38,989 nt of DNA, taken from assembly GCA_947646115.1 (NCBI GenBank), contig CANSFH010000008.1:1-38989 (forward strand). The letters run 5' to 3'. The stretch's first letter is position 1. Each line of letters opens with the position of its first letter. The notes under the pieces were generated by a model. It was given only the letters and a program-made list of their open reading frames with translations. It had not been told where the DNA came from and made no database searches. Of the stretch, positions 15,151 to 22,384 are shown in pieces. The position numbers and the translations under genes were made by a program. This DNA is from an uncultured Mycoplasma sp. (GTDB lineage Bacteria > Bacillota_I > Bacilli_A > RF39 > UBA660).

Positions 15151-16295
15151 TTTAAAATCTCCTTTAAATCATAACTAAATTTTTTTAATTCTTGGAAGCA
15201 TTTATAAGCTTCATTTATTTCTTCTTTATTTTTAGATATATAGCCTCGATATTTTCCTTTATTATTTATGTCGATAATTAAAGTATCATTATTTATACCA
15301 TCCCATCCGTAATTAATAATTTTTAGTAAATGGGGAGCCTTTTTTAGGATTTCATCATAGTCTACATACATAGTTTTAATGTTGCTTTGCATATATATTT
15401 TTAATGTTTTATTATTTTTATAGTCTTTAATTTGAGACTTTTTAAATATAAAAATGCGCTCAAAATTAATTTCTCGATTAGCTAGTTCTAAATTAAGAAT
15501 TCTAAATTTCATCTCTTCTGGAGAAGTAGTCCATTCATCTTCTAACATAGTTGATGCACACCAAATATGGGATGGAAAGTTGAGATTTTGGAAGCAAGTG
15601 TTAATAGCTTTGTAGAAGGGACCTTTTAATAGATAATCTGTTTTATTATCATTATTTATTGAGATTTTTTGACCATCAGTGATTATGTGACAAGCAGTGG
15701 AACTTTTAAATTTAAGTAACATTTCTACTATAGCGTTTGCAATATCAGAATAGTTTATTATGTCTTTTTCTTGATTCATATCAAGTAAAAGAGTATTTAT
15801 GTTAATGCCATATTCTTCGTTTAGGTTTTGAGCTAAATTAAGTTCTAACTGGGTTTTATTTTTAATATTTTCTACTAAAACTATACTTGATTCATAATTT
15901 AGTTTTTTTGCGAATTCCATTATAAACTCTGTTTCATAAGTATTATTTTGGGTAAAGTAAATTAGATTTTCATAGTATTGAGAAATGTTATTTAAATTAT
16001 TTTTAATCTCATCTATATTTTTAAATTCGGGAATAAATCCTTCTTTGGAAAGAATGTCATTTAATATATTTTTTAATTCGGAGAAAGCATTTATAATCAT
16101 TATTCTTTTTTCAATATTTATATATTTGTAAATGTTACTTCTTTTGTCAGAAGGTTTTAAAGCGTTGGTAGGAATTTCCCATATTTTGCCTTTTTTTATC
16201 GCACCTACAATTCTTCCTTCTTGACATAGTTTAATTATTCTTCTTTCACTTATATTCCATAATTTGGAAAAGTCTTTTGCTTTCAGATATTCCAT
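15147..16295 (-). CDS. helix-turn-helix regulator with a large unknown C-terminal domain, 382 aa
   Basis: Residues 1-50 form an excisionase/MerR-like winged helix: YLKAKDFSKLWNISERRII, then LCQEGRIVGAIKKGKIWEIP. The remaining 330 residues are not a family I recognise. They alternate hydrophobic strands and helices. Notable stretches are SSIVLVENIKNKTQLELN, STACHIITDGQKI and PSHIWCASTMLEDEWTTSPE. The domain could sense a ligand or be an enzyme. It heads a coupled operon with GNAT, YgjV and GNAT genes, and its promoter carries a palindrome with repeated GGAATAA sites, so it probably regulates itself. No membrane segment is present. Confidence 0.7.
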   Translation of the reverse strand: MEYLKAKDFSKLWNISERRIIKLCQEGRIVGAIKKGKIWEIPTNALKPSDKRSNIYKYINIEKRIMIINAFSELKNILNDILSKEGFIPEFKNIDEIKNNLNNISQYYENLIYFTQNNTYETEFIMEFAKKLNYESSIVLVENIKNKTQLELNLAQNLNEEYGININTLLLDMNQEKDIINYSDIANAIVEMLLKFKSSTACHIITDGQKISINNDNKTDYLLKGPFYKAINTCFQNLNFPSHIWCASTMLEDEWTTSPEEMKFRILNLELANREINFERIFIFKKSQIKDYKNNKTLKIYMQSNIKTMYVDYDEILKKAPHLLKIINYGWDGINNDTLIIDINNKGKYRGYISKNKEEINEAYKCFQELKKFSYDLKEILK

Positions 16296-16298
16296 ATG

Positions 16299-16369
16299 TT
16301 ATTCCTTTCTATTATTCCTTTTCAGGAACTAATTAATGATATTATATACCGAATTCGGAATAATGTCAA
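16299..16369 (-). promoter_or_regulatory. consensus promoter with palindromic operator of the HTH-GNAT-YgjV-GNAT operon
   Basis: On the minus strand TTGACA (16369-16364), a 17-bp spacer and TATAAT (16346-16341) form a near-perfect sigmaA promoter. The spacer contains the perfect palindrome CCGAATTCGG (16349-16358). The heptamer GGAATAA occurs three times: twice in the leader on the minus strand (16299-16305 and 16312-16318) and once on the plus strand (16357-16363). The leader copy nearest the gene doubles as ribosome site. This arrangement is typical of repression by promoter occupancy. Confidence 0.75.
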
Positions 16370-16411
16370 ACTTTTTTTAAATTGTTAATATAATTGAAAA
16401 AAATATAAATA

Positions 16412-16440
16412 TTGTTTCTAATATAAAAATATGTTAAAAT
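16412..16440 (+). promoter_or_regulatory. promoter of the small XRE regulator
   Basis: TTGTTT (16412-16417), 17 bp, TAAAAT (16435-16440) with TG as extended -10. It faces away from the HTH operon promoter. Confidence 0.5.
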
Positions 16441-16502
16441 TATAAAGGATATAATTTTATTATATAGCACTCCTAACTTAAATAAAAAAGAAAGGGAATT
16501 TT

Positions 16503-16763
16503 ATGCTATATATTAAAGAAGCTAGAGGCGATATATTCAAAATTATTGGTGCTAATGTGAGATATTATAGAGGATTATATAATGTTAATAATCCTAATAA
16601 AAGAATATCTCAAGCAAAACTTGCTAAAATGTGTAATGTTTCAACAGGCTTAATTGGATCATTAGAAACTGGCAAAGTTTTGGGAATAAGTGTTCCAGTG
16701 TTATGGAATATTTCTCAAATATTGGGAGTTAGTATAGATAAATTTTTTGAAAATCGCAACTAG
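16503..16763 (+). CDS. XRE-family DNA-binding regulator, 86 aa
   Basis: A single Cro/CI-type helix-turn-helix protein. The HTH is seen in RISQAKLAKMCNVSTGLIGSLE (about 39-60), followed by VPVLWNISQILGVSIDKFFE, the usual end of the five-helix domain. It lacks any further domain. It is divergent from the HTH-GNAT operon and 207 bp away, and may take part in regulating that operon or itself. The ribosome site is AAAGGGAA. It ends at a terminator shared with divIC. Confidence 0.85.
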   Translation: MLYIKEARGDIFKIIGANVRYYRGLYNVNNPNKRISQAKLAKMCNVSTGLIGSLETGKVLGISVPVLWNISQILGVSIDKFFENRN

Positions 16764-16770
16764 TAAAAAA

Positions 16771-16798
16771 ACAGATACTACTTGTTGTTAGTATCTGT
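16771..16798. terminator. bidirectional terminator between the XRE gene and divIC
   Basis: A perfect 10-bp stem, ACAGATACTA / TAGTATCTGT, with an 8-nt loop, flanked by seven A on one side and five T on the other. It includes the divIC stop codon. Confidence 0.88.
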
Positions 16799-17083
16799 TT
16801 TTCTTATTATAAGCTCATTTTCTTTAGTATAAAGATATCTCTCTTTAGCGTATCTTTCAACATAAGCGGGATTATGTAGCTTTTCAACTTCGGCTTTTAA
16901 AGCTTCTTCATTATCAAGTAGCTCTTTATATGAAGTTTCTAATAGAGTTAATTCTTTATTATTTGACATTATTTTAAACCAATCTGGTAAAATGTTGATG
17001 CACATAAATGTTATTATGAAAAGAAAACAAAGAGTAAATAATGTTAATCTTCTTTTTTCTTTTTTAGTAACTTTGTGTTTCAA
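16778..17083 (-). CDS. divIC: septum formation initiator, DivIC/FtsB family
   Basis: A 101-aa bitopic protein: a short basic cytoplasmic N-terminus (KHKVTKKEKRR), one membrane helix (about 14-31), a coiled coil outside (NNKELTLLETSYKELLDNEEALKAEVEKL) and the conserved end NPAYVERYAKERYLYTKENE. DivIC works with FtsL and DivIB to activate septal wall synthesis. The order yabP-yabQ-divIC is the same as in Bacillus subtilis, which supports the call. The gap to yabQ is 4 bp. Confidence 0.92.
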   Translation of the reverse strand: MKHKVTKKEKRRLTLFTLCFLFIITFMCINILPDWFKIMSNNKELTLLETSYKELLDNEEALKAEVEKLHNPAYVERYAKERYLYTKENELIIRKTDTNNK

Positions 17084-17087
17084 GCTA

Positions 17088-17426
17088 TCACCCCTTATTT
17101 TTTTTAGTATAGCACTTCTTTTTTATTTTTTCAATCAATTGGCGGCATTTGACATTATTTAACAAATTTTTATAAATTTTGATACTTATAATAAAACCTA
17201 TAATAATCATTAATATGAAGTAAATATGAAAATTACCATTATTTAGTTTAAATATTAATATAATATAAATTAAAACTATATTGCACATAAATAAAATAGT
17301 AATTATACTTCGATATAATCTTTTTTTATGTTTTATAATATGATTATGGAAAATTTCTAAATAAAAAAATATAAAGCCATATAAAAAGGAAAATAAAAGG
17401 GTAATAATTTGGGTTTTAGCATCCAT
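17088..17426 (-). CDS. yabQ: spore cortex biosynthesis protein YabQ
   Basis: A 112-aa membrane protein with four hydrophobic helices and a basic C-terminal tail (KIKKKCYTKKNKG). The N-terminal TQIITLLFSFLYGFIFFYLEIF pattern and the position between yabP and divIC identify YabQ. In Bacillus it is made in the mother cell under sigmaE and is needed for cortex formation, lying in the outer forespore membrane. The start overlaps the yabP stop by one base. Confidence 0.85.
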   Translation of the reverse strand: MDAKTQIITLLFSFLYGFIFFYLEIFHNHIIKHKKRLYRSIITILFMCNIVLIYIILIFKLNNGNFHIYFILMIIIGFIISIKIYKNLLNNVKCRQLIEKIKKKCYTKKNKG

Positions 17427-17719
17427 TATTTAAATAATTTAGCAATAATACTTTCTTCTTTGTTTTTTTCTTTGCTATTTTCTAAATAGGTAAATCCATT
17501 AATTTTGCCTTTAATTTTAACATTACCATTATGTGTATCTAATTTTAATATTTCTAGGTTATTACCTTTAATTAGTATTATACCCATATTACTTTCTAAT
17601 AAAAATTCTTCACTATCAAAACTAGTTATTTTTTTAATACCTGTTAAAGCTATTTCTCGCCGGTCAATGATTTTTAATTCATGAGTACCGTATGTTACTA
17701 TTTCTTCTACTTTATCCAT
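17426..17719 (-). CDS. yabP: sporulation protein YabP
   Basis: A 97-aa soluble protein with the YabP/YqfC fold. HELKIIDRREIALTGIKKIT is followed by SFDSEEFLLESNMGIILIKG and NLEILKLDTHNGNVKIKGKI, a repeat of short beta strands. A basic, Glu-rich tail follows. YabP is a mother-cell protein needed for spore cortex or coat assembly in Bacillus. It leads the yabP-yabQ-divIC operon, behind a sigmaE-like promoter. The ribosome site is AAAGGAG. Confidence 0.9.
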   Translation of the reverse strand: MDKVEEIVTYGTHELKIIDRREIALTGIKKITSFDSEEFLLESNMGIILIKGNNLEILKLDTHNGNVKIKGKINGFTYLENSKEKNKEESIIAKLFK

Positions 17720-17738
17720 AAAAATTCTCCTTTGTTAA

Positions 17739-17767
17739 ACTTTATGATTATAGATAAAGAAATATGA
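17739..17767 (-). promoter_or_regulatory. sigmaE-like promoter of yabP-yabQ-divIC
   Basis: The minus strand reads TCATATT (17767-17761), 14 nt, then CATAAAGT (17746-17739). The sigmaE consensus is about KMATATT, 14-15 nt, CATACANT. The predicted leader is short, about 13 nt. Confidence 0.55.
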
Positions 17768-17770
17768 AAA

Positions 17771-17792
17771 AAACTACTTTAAAAAGTAGTTT
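17771..17792 (-). terminator. terminator of spoVG
   Basis: AAACTACT / AGTAGTTT with a 6-nt loop, then a T tract on the minus strand. It overlaps the spoVG stop and separates spoVG from yabP. Confidence 0.75.
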
Positions 17793-18048
17793 AGATGTTT
17801 TTCTTATATTCATTAAGAATAGCGTCTTCAAACATTTTACGTACATCTGGATTAATTGGATGAGCTATATCTCTATATCCACCAGTAGCAGTTTTTCTAC
17901 TTGGCATAGCGATAAATAATCCATTGTCTCCTTCTATTATTCTGATGTCATGGATAGCAAATGAATCATCGATTAATATTGAGGCGATGCCTTTCATTCT
18001 TGATCCATCTTTCTCTATTTTGTTAACGCTTACTGATGTAATTTGCAT
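17791..18048 (-). CDS. spoVG: septation/sporulation regulator SpoVG
   Basis: An 85-aa protein that matches SpoVG throughout: MQITSVSVNKIEKDGSRMKG, then ASILIDDSFAIHDIRIIEG, FIAMPSRKTATGGYRDIAHP and INPDVRKMFEDAIL. SpoVG is a small RNA- and DNA-binding regulator tied to septum placement, sporulation and envelope genes. It lies between veg and yabP as in related genomes. An extended -10 (TGCTATAAA) lies on the minus strand upstream, between it and veg. Confidence 0.96.
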   Translation of the reverse strand: MQITSVSVNKIEKDGSRMKGIASILIDDSFAIHDIRIIEGDNGLFIAMPSRKTATGGYRDIAHPINPDVRKMFEDAILNEYKKNI

Positions 18049-18116
18049 AAATATTCTTTTCCCTTCTAAGTTTACTTAATTATATTTTATAGCAAAATAT
18101 ATGAAATATCAAGTAT

Positions 18117-18329
18117 TTACTCGTATTTTATTTTTATCTCGCCAGTAATTAAGTCAGCATAACTAAAACTTTTTTCTTTATTATCAAATTCAATTGTAAA
18201 AATATTAGGATATAATGTCTTTAATTTTCCTTCATAATAGCTTACTTTATTACGCATGCCATGGGCTTTTATTAAAACTTGTTCATTAAGATGTTTTTTT
18301 AGTTCATCTTTTACAATATTGATATTCAA
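18117..18329 (-). CDS. veg: Veg protein (DUF1021)
   Basis: A 70-aa protein matching Veg: IVKDELKKHLNEQVLIKAHG, then MRNKVSYYEGKLKTLYPNIF and a short beta end with SFSYADLITGEIKI. Veg promotes biofilm matrix genes in Bacillus by countering SinR, and its precise action elsewhere is unknown. It lies 12 bp after yabG, the same neighbours as in Bacillus. The ribosome site is AAGGAGAAAA. Confidence 0.93.
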   Translation of the reverse strand: MNINIVKDELKKHLNEQVLIKAHGMRNKVSYYEGKLKTLYPNIFTIEFDNKEKSFSYADLITGEIKIKYE

Positions 18330-18341
18330 ATTTTTTTCTCC

Positions 18342-19124
18342 TTATCTAGGGTATCCAACATACATAAGACCATTACTTTTAATGCCACCCATACCACTTT
18401 CACCATATTTGGTTTTGTCTAATAATTCTAATAAATTAATTTCTTTATTACGTTCAGTTGTTGCTAGGGTTGTGGCTATTATAGCAGGATCTAAAGCGTG
18501 GATATTAACTCGTTTAGGACTTGAGGCAAAATTAGCGCCAGCTTTTATGAGTTCTTCATAATTTGATTGGCAAGCGCCAGCTATAATGACTAGCTTATCA
18601 TGTGATTTTTCATATTTTCTAGCGACATTGATGGCTTTAATAAAGTTGGCACTATTACGATAATTTTTAATATCATTTATGTTGCCTTTTTTGGGATAGT
18701 AAGCATCATGACCAGTTATTATGACGATATCAGGTTTATACTCTTTTAATAATGGAAGTATAGATTCATAAATATGCTCTTCAACAACTTTTTTTCCTAC
18801 AGCAAAAACACCTTTTTGTTTATAATAATTTAAACATTTTTCTAAATAATCTTTATCTCCATCAATGTGTAATATTTTAGCTGGTAAGTAAAAGTAGTCA
18901 TTTCTATCAAGTGATATATTATCAATTTCTTCTTTTTCTACTACTTCTTCTACATTTGAATCAGAAAAAATATATTTTTCTAAATCTTCTAATACTGAAT
19001 CGGCATATAGTCGTACTTCAATTCCTTTTAAGTAGTAAATGTTATTTTTTATATTGGTAATTTTAAATACTGTATCATGATTGTAGCTTTTTCTAGTTAC
19101 TAAATCGCCTCTTTTAAGTTCCAT
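18342..19124 (-). CDS. yabG: sporulation-specific protease YabG
   Basis: A 260-aa protein with the YabG signature. The N-terminal part has a KOW-like beta segment (GDLVTRKSYNHDTVFKITNI). The core has LHIDGDKDYLEKCLNYYKQ, then PDIVIITGHDAYYPKKGNIN, YRNSANFIKAINVARKYE and IIAGACQSNYEELIKAGANF. The tail reads GIKSNGLMYVGYPR. YabG is made in the mother cell and cuts coat proteins as the spore matures. The Cys in GACQSN and the His in TGHDA are strong active-site candidates. It lies directly upstream of veg, as in Bacillus. The ribosome site is GGTGAT. Confidence 0.94.
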   Translation of the reverse strand: MELKRGDLVTRKSYNHDTVFKITNIKNNIYYLKGIEVRLYADSVLEDLEKYIFSDSNVEEVVEKEEIDNISLDRNDYFYLPAKILHIDGDKDYLEKCLNYYKQKGVFAVGKKVVEEHIYESILPLLKEYKPDIVIITGHDAYYPKKGNINDIKNYRNSANFIKAINVARKYEKSHDKLVIIAGACQSNYEELIKAGANFASSPKRVNIHALDPAIIATTLATTERNKEINLLELLDKTKYGESGMGGIKSNGLMYVGYPR

Positions 19125-19172
19125 ATAATCACCATTTAATTATATGTTTATTTTTTTAACATATGAAAAAAA

Positions 19173-19196
19173 GTTAGTAACTAATTAATTACTAAC
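19173..19196 (-). terminator. terminator of ksgA
   Basis: GTTAGTAA / TTACTAAC stem with an 8-nt loop and a T7 tract on the minus strand, just after the ksgA stop. Confidence 0.75.
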
Positions 19197-19197
19197 A

Positions 19198-19980
19198 TTA
19201 TAGGGCATTTGATATAGATATAAAAATTTCTAAAGGAATTTGTTCAGCACGTATATTTTCAGGCAAATTATATTTAGAAAGAACATCTTTAATTATTTGC
19301 CAGTTATAGTTGGAAAGATTGTTTTTTAAAGTTTTTCTTTTCATTTTGAAGGAATCTTCAATTAGTTTAAAGAATATTTCTTCATTTTTAACATCAGGTG
19401 TTACTAATTTACGAGTGAAGTTAATAACAGCACTATCTACCTTTGGCACGGGATTAAATGAAGTGTTTTTAACTGTAAATAAATAATTAATATCGAAGTA
19501 ATAGTTTAAATAAACTGTTAAAGAGCCATAATCTTTACTGTTAGGTTTAGCACTAAATCTTTCGGCGACTTCTTTTTGAACTAAAAGCGTCATGCTTTTT
19601 AATTTATTTAAATTAATTATATGCTTAATAATAGGTGTAGTAATGTAATAAGGAATGTTTGCTATAATATAAATGTTATGGTAATTGATATTTTTGATAT
19701 CTTCTTCAATATTTGTTTGTAAAAAGTCTTTAAAGATAAAAGTTGTTTTGTCATTTTTTAGGTTTTCTAAAATAGGTTTCATTCTATTATCTATTTCATA
19801 ACATAGTAGATAAGAATTTTTGGAGATTAAATGTTTAGTTAGAGCGCCTTTGCCAGGGCCTATTTCAATTATTAAATCATTTTCTTTAGTATTAATAGTG
19901 GAAGCTATATTATGTAATACAGTTTCGTCTTTTAAAAAATTTTGCCCTAAACTTTTTTTGGCAGGGATGTGGTTAGTCAT
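19198..19980 (-). CDS. rsmA: 16S rRNA (adenine1518-N6/adenine1519-N6)-dimethyltransferase
   Basis: A 260-aa KsgA/RsmA protein. It has KKSLGQNFLKDE at 8-19, the SAM site EIGPGKGALTKHL (about 39-51), and the catalytic NIPYYITTPII (about 109-119, the NLPY type). It also has the C-terminal substrate domain with FNPVPKVDSAVI and MKRKTLKNNL. It dimethylates two adjacent adenines near the 3' end of 16S rRNA during small-subunit assembly. It follows the 3D-domain gene as in Bacillus, but rnmV, which normally lies between, is absent here. The ribosome site is GGAGAAA. Confidence 0.97.
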   Translation of the reverse strand: MTNHIPAKKSLGQNFLKDETVLHNIASTINTKENDLIIEIGPGKGALTKHLISKNSYLLCYEIDNRMKPILENLKNDKTTFIFKDFLQTNIEEDIKNINYHNIYIIANIPYYITTPIIKHIINLNKLKSMTLLVQKEVAERFSAKPNSKDYGSLTVYLNYYFDINYLFTVKNTSFNPVPKVDSAVINFTRKLVTPDVKNEEIFFKLIEDSFKMKRKTLKNNLSNYNWQIIKDVLSKYNLPENIRAEQIPLEIFISISNAL

Positions 19981-20004
19981 GATATTTCTCCTTTACTTTA
20001 AAAA

Positions 20005-20025
20005 GATGGGATTATTTTTCCCATC
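20005..20025 (-). terminator. terminator of the 3D-domain gene
   Basis: GATGGGA / TCCCATC stem, 7-nt loop, T5 tract on the minus strand. It overlaps the final codons of the gene. Confidence 0.65.
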
Positions 20026-20584
20026 CAAATCTTAATACGTCATATGTGATAGAACTACGTCCAATATATTTATAAGCATAGTCCTCGCTAGGACTTAAAA
20101 AATCAATATCATTACCAAGTACTCCTCGGTCTAAAACTATGGCAATGACTGGTTTTTCACTTATTCTTTTACTATTAAAACGAATTATACTTCCACATGG
20201 CAAATTTTTACTTGATGCAACAATATTTACTTCTCCATAAGTTTTATCTACATAAGTATTGCGTCCATTACTTAAATCTAAACTACTCATACAAGCTAGT
20301 CTTCCTGTACATAGTGGACAGTATGCTCCATATCCAGTTAAGTCACCAGTGTAGCTATCTAGAACTCCCCATAAATAATGTTGAAGAGCTTCTTCATTTC
20401 TTTTTGCTTCTTCTTCCTTATTAATGAATATTGCCATCGTTGATAAGTCAACACTCTTATTAATATTTTCATTAGTAGTGTATGTTTCTACTTTTGAGGA
20501 AGAGGCACAAACTATATATATAACTGCAATTAATATGCTTACTTTTAATGTTTTTTTAAAGTAAAATATTTTTTTACCTTTCAT
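20012..20584 (-). CDS. exported 3D-domain protein (YabE-like, short form)
   Basis: A 190-aa protein with an N-terminal signal or anchor helix (about 11-27) and a C-terminal double-psi barrel of the 3D type. SYTGDLTGYGAYCPLCTGRL lies at about 77-96, then LPCGSIIRF and IVLDRGVLGNDIDFL, ending with ITYDVLRFGW. The conserved Asp residues of 3D domains are present in LDRG and NDIDF. In Bacillus YabE this domain follows G5/DUF348 repeats and cleaves peptidoglycan as an Rpf/MltA-like lytic enzyme. Here those repeats are missing. The position between tatD and ksgA is the same as for yabE. Confidence 0.85.
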   Translation of the reverse strand: MKGKKIFYFKKTLKVSILIAVIYIVCASSSKVETYTTNENINKSVDLSTMAIFINKEEEAKRNEEALQHYLWGVLDSYTGDLTGYGAYCPLCTGRLACMSSLDLSNGRNTYVDKTYGEVNIVASSKNLPCGSIIRFNSKRISEKPVIAIVLDRGVLGNDIDFLSPSEDYAYKYIGRSSITYDVLRFGWEK

Positions 20585-20609
20585 TTTTTCACCTCAATTG
20601 GTTATATAT

Positions 20610-20618
20610 ATTTTAGCA
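20610..20618 (-). promoter_or_regulatory. extended -10 promoter of the 3D-domain gene
   Basis: The minus strand reads TGCTAAAAT between tatD and the 3D-domain gene, 25 bp before the ATG. Confidence 0.4.
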
Positions 20619-20627
20619 TAATAATTA

Positions 20628-21377
20628 TTAAATGTCAAAAATCCTCTTAATATTTTCATTGGTAATAATTGATAGTTGACTTAAAGAAATATTTTTTAGT
20701 TCAGAAATAAATTCTGCTATTAAAGAGACGTTAGCTGGTTCATTTTTTTCACCACGATGAGGTGTAGGAGCAAGATAAGGACTATCTGTTTCCAAAATAA
20801 TATTATTTAAATCTATATCTTTGATTGTATCTTTTAATTTAGAGTTTTTAAAAGTTATAACACCATTAATACCAAGTAAGAATCCCATTTTAATATAAAT
20901 GTTAGCAGTTTCTAAAGAACCAGAAAATGAATGGATAACGCCTGTTACTTTATATTTTTTTAAAGTATTTATGGTATCTTCTGTTGCTTCTCTGCTATGA
21001 ATTATTACGGGCATATGATATTTTTCAGCTAAAGCTAACTGGGTTTCAAATAATTTTATTTGAGCCTCTTTATTTTCTTTAGTGTAATGATAATCAAGTC
21101 CAATCTCGCCAATTGCGACTATTTTAGGATTATTTAAATTAGCTTCAATAAATTTTAAATCATTTTCTTGGTATGTATCTACAACTTCAGGATGGATGCC
21201 TAAAGCTCCATACATGTTAGGATATTTTTCAATTAAGTTTAATACTTCTTGATTGCTTTTATGGTCACAGCCATTGTTGATAACGCGAGAGATATTCATA
21301 CTATCTGCTTTATTTAAAACTTCATCAATTTCTTCATAATATTCACTAAATATATGACAGTGTGTATCAGTAAACAT
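20628..21377 (-). CDS. tatD: TatD-family metal-dependent DNase
   Basis: A TIM-barrel hydrolase with the family signatures FTDTHCHIFSEYY (start), GEIGLDYHYTKENKEAQIKLF (middle), PVIIHSREA, GVIHSFSGS and ILETDSPYLAP with PHRGEKNEP at the end. These supply the two-metal site. TatD enzymes act as 3'-5' exonucleases in DNA repair or turnover. I chose ATG 21377, because GGTGA sits at ideal distance; the in-frame ATG at 21389 overlaps that site. It is the Bacillus yabD homologue in the conserved tatD-yabE-ksgA block. Confidence 0.94.
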   Translation of the reverse strand: MFTDTHCHIFSEYYEEIDEVLNKADSMNISRVINNGCDHKSNQEVLNLIEKYPNMYGALGIHPEVVDTYQENDLKFIEANLNNPKIVAIGEIGLDYHYTKENKEAQIKLFETQLALAEKYHMPVIIHSREATEDTINTLKKYKVTGVIHSFSGSLETANIYIKMGFLLGINGVITFKNSKLKDTIKDIDLNNIILETDSPYLAPTPHRGEKNEPANVSLIAEFISELKNISLSQLSIITNENIKRIFDI

Positions 21378-21411
21378 TTTTATCACCATTAATTATTATA
21401 AAGAAAAAATC

Positions 21412-21430
21412 ATTTAAGTTCAACTTAAAT
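21412..21430 (-). terminator. terminator of the frameshifted gene 21438-21811
   Basis: ATTTAAGT / ACTTAAAT stem with a 3-nt loop and a T6 tract on the minus strand. Confidence 0.6.
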
Positions 21431-21437
21431 AATAAAT

Positions 21438-21811
21438 TTAATTTCTTTTTCTAGTTCTACTTTTAGATGGAGTATTAGTAATAGTTCGTAGTGCTTCTTC
21501 AAGAGCAGGGACAGGAATATTCCCCATAATATGTTTTATAGTTTTAAAAATCATATCTGGTTTAAATTCTACATTTAATCCTAAAGTATTTAATAAAGCA
21601 TTAAGACTTTCCTCGTATTCTTTCATAGTTAATGAAACATCAGGAATTACGAAATCGCTTAATGGAGTATGATTACCATTTTTAGTTATGTGAGTAATTG
21701 AGAATATACCACTTCCGTAATTTATTTGGTATGTACCATAATTTTTACCCTTTATAACAGTACATCCTTTTAAGATTGTGTTATCTTCGCTCTTAAATGT
21801 ATTTCGTTCAT
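21438..21811 (-). pseudogene. uncharacterised small gene with a frameshift near its start
   Basis: A clear promoter, the ribosome site AAAGGAG and an ATG at 21811 lead into MNEIHLRAKITQS and then a stop. The +1 frame is open from the same place to 21438 and reads ERNTFKSEDNTILKGCTVIK, then GKNYGTYQINYGSGIF and, after an internal ATG at 21626, KEYEESLNALLNTLGLNVEF up to SKSRTRKRN. That frame has no start codon until 21626. One missing A in the GAAATAC run (codon 3-4) would explain it, giving an original protein of about 123 aa. The 62-aa internal product may still be made, but no ribosome site is obvious. The family is not recognised. A sequencing error is possible. Confidence 0.65.
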
Positions 21812-21839
21812 AGTATACCTCTCCTTTGATTTGTTAGTT

Positions 21840-21868
21840 ATTGTAACATGTATGATATTAATAGTAAA
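21840..21868 (-). promoter_or_regulatory. promoter of the frameshifted small gene
   Basis: The minus strand reads TTTACT, 17 bp, TACAAT, with TG as extended -10. Confidence 0.6.
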
Positions 21869-21914
21869 GTTATAGTATAATTAAATATTTTTTGTTTAGT
21901 GTTTTAAAAAATTT

Positions 21915-21923
21915 TGCTAAAAT
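21915..21923 (+). promoter_or_regulatory. extended -10 promoter of rpiB
   Basis: TGCTAAAAT, 20 bp before the ATG of rpiB. The -35 region is weak. Confidence 0.4.
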
Positions 21924-21943
21924 AATAGTGGAGGATTTTAATT

Positions 21944-22384
21944 ATGAAGATATATATTGGAGCGGATTATCGTGGATTAGATTTAAAAAATAAGATTGTG
22001 AAATATTTAAATAGTAATTATGAAGTTATAGATATATTTAAAGGTGTAGTTAATGATTATACAGATGTAGCTTTTAAAGTGGGAGAAGCGGTGCGAGATA
22101 ATAATAATTCAATTGGCATTGTTATTTGTGGTTCAGGACAAGGAGTTTGTATAGCAGCTAATAAAGTTAAAGGTATTAGGTGTATAAGAGCAGCTAGTAA
22201 AGAGGATGCAATATTTGGTCGAGATCATGACCTTGCGAATGTTTTAGCTTTAGGAAGTGAAATTACCACTGACGTTAATGTAGCTTTTGAAATCGTTGAT
22301 ACATTTATTAATACGCCAGCATCAATGCTTGAGAGAAGGATAAATAGAGTTGAACAAATTCGTAAATATGAGGAGAATAATTAA
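21944..22384 (+). CDS. rpiB: ribose-5-phosphate isomerase B (RpiB/LacAB family)
   Basis: A 146-aa protein of the RpiB family: IYIGADYRGLDLKNKIVKYL at the start, VICGSGQGVCIAANKVKGIR (about 63-82) around the active site, and then RDHDLANVLALGSE and a basic tail. RpiB interconverts ribose 5-phosphate and ribulose 5-phosphate in the pentose phosphate pathway. The usual active-site Cys that precedes GSGxG is present (Cys65 in ICGSGQG). LacA/LacB subunits of galactose-6-phosphate isomerase are the alternative, but no partner gene is present. It overlaps the next gene by one base. Confidence 0.88.
   Translation: MKIYIGADYRGLDLKNKIVKYLNSNYEVIDIFKGVVNDYTDVAFKVGEAVRDNNNSIGIVICGSGQGVCIAANKVKGIRCIRAASKEDAIFGRDHDLANVLALGSEITTDVNVAFEIVDTFINTPASMLERRINRVEQIRKYEENN

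Noticed and set aside
18256..18561. 101-codon plus-strand frame over veg and yabG
   Set aside because: Both minus-strand genes are firmly identified. The frame has no ribosome site.
19139..19166. sigmaE-like promoter of yabG
   Set aside because: The spacer is 13 nt and transcription would begin inside the ribosome site, so I mention it only as a weak variant.
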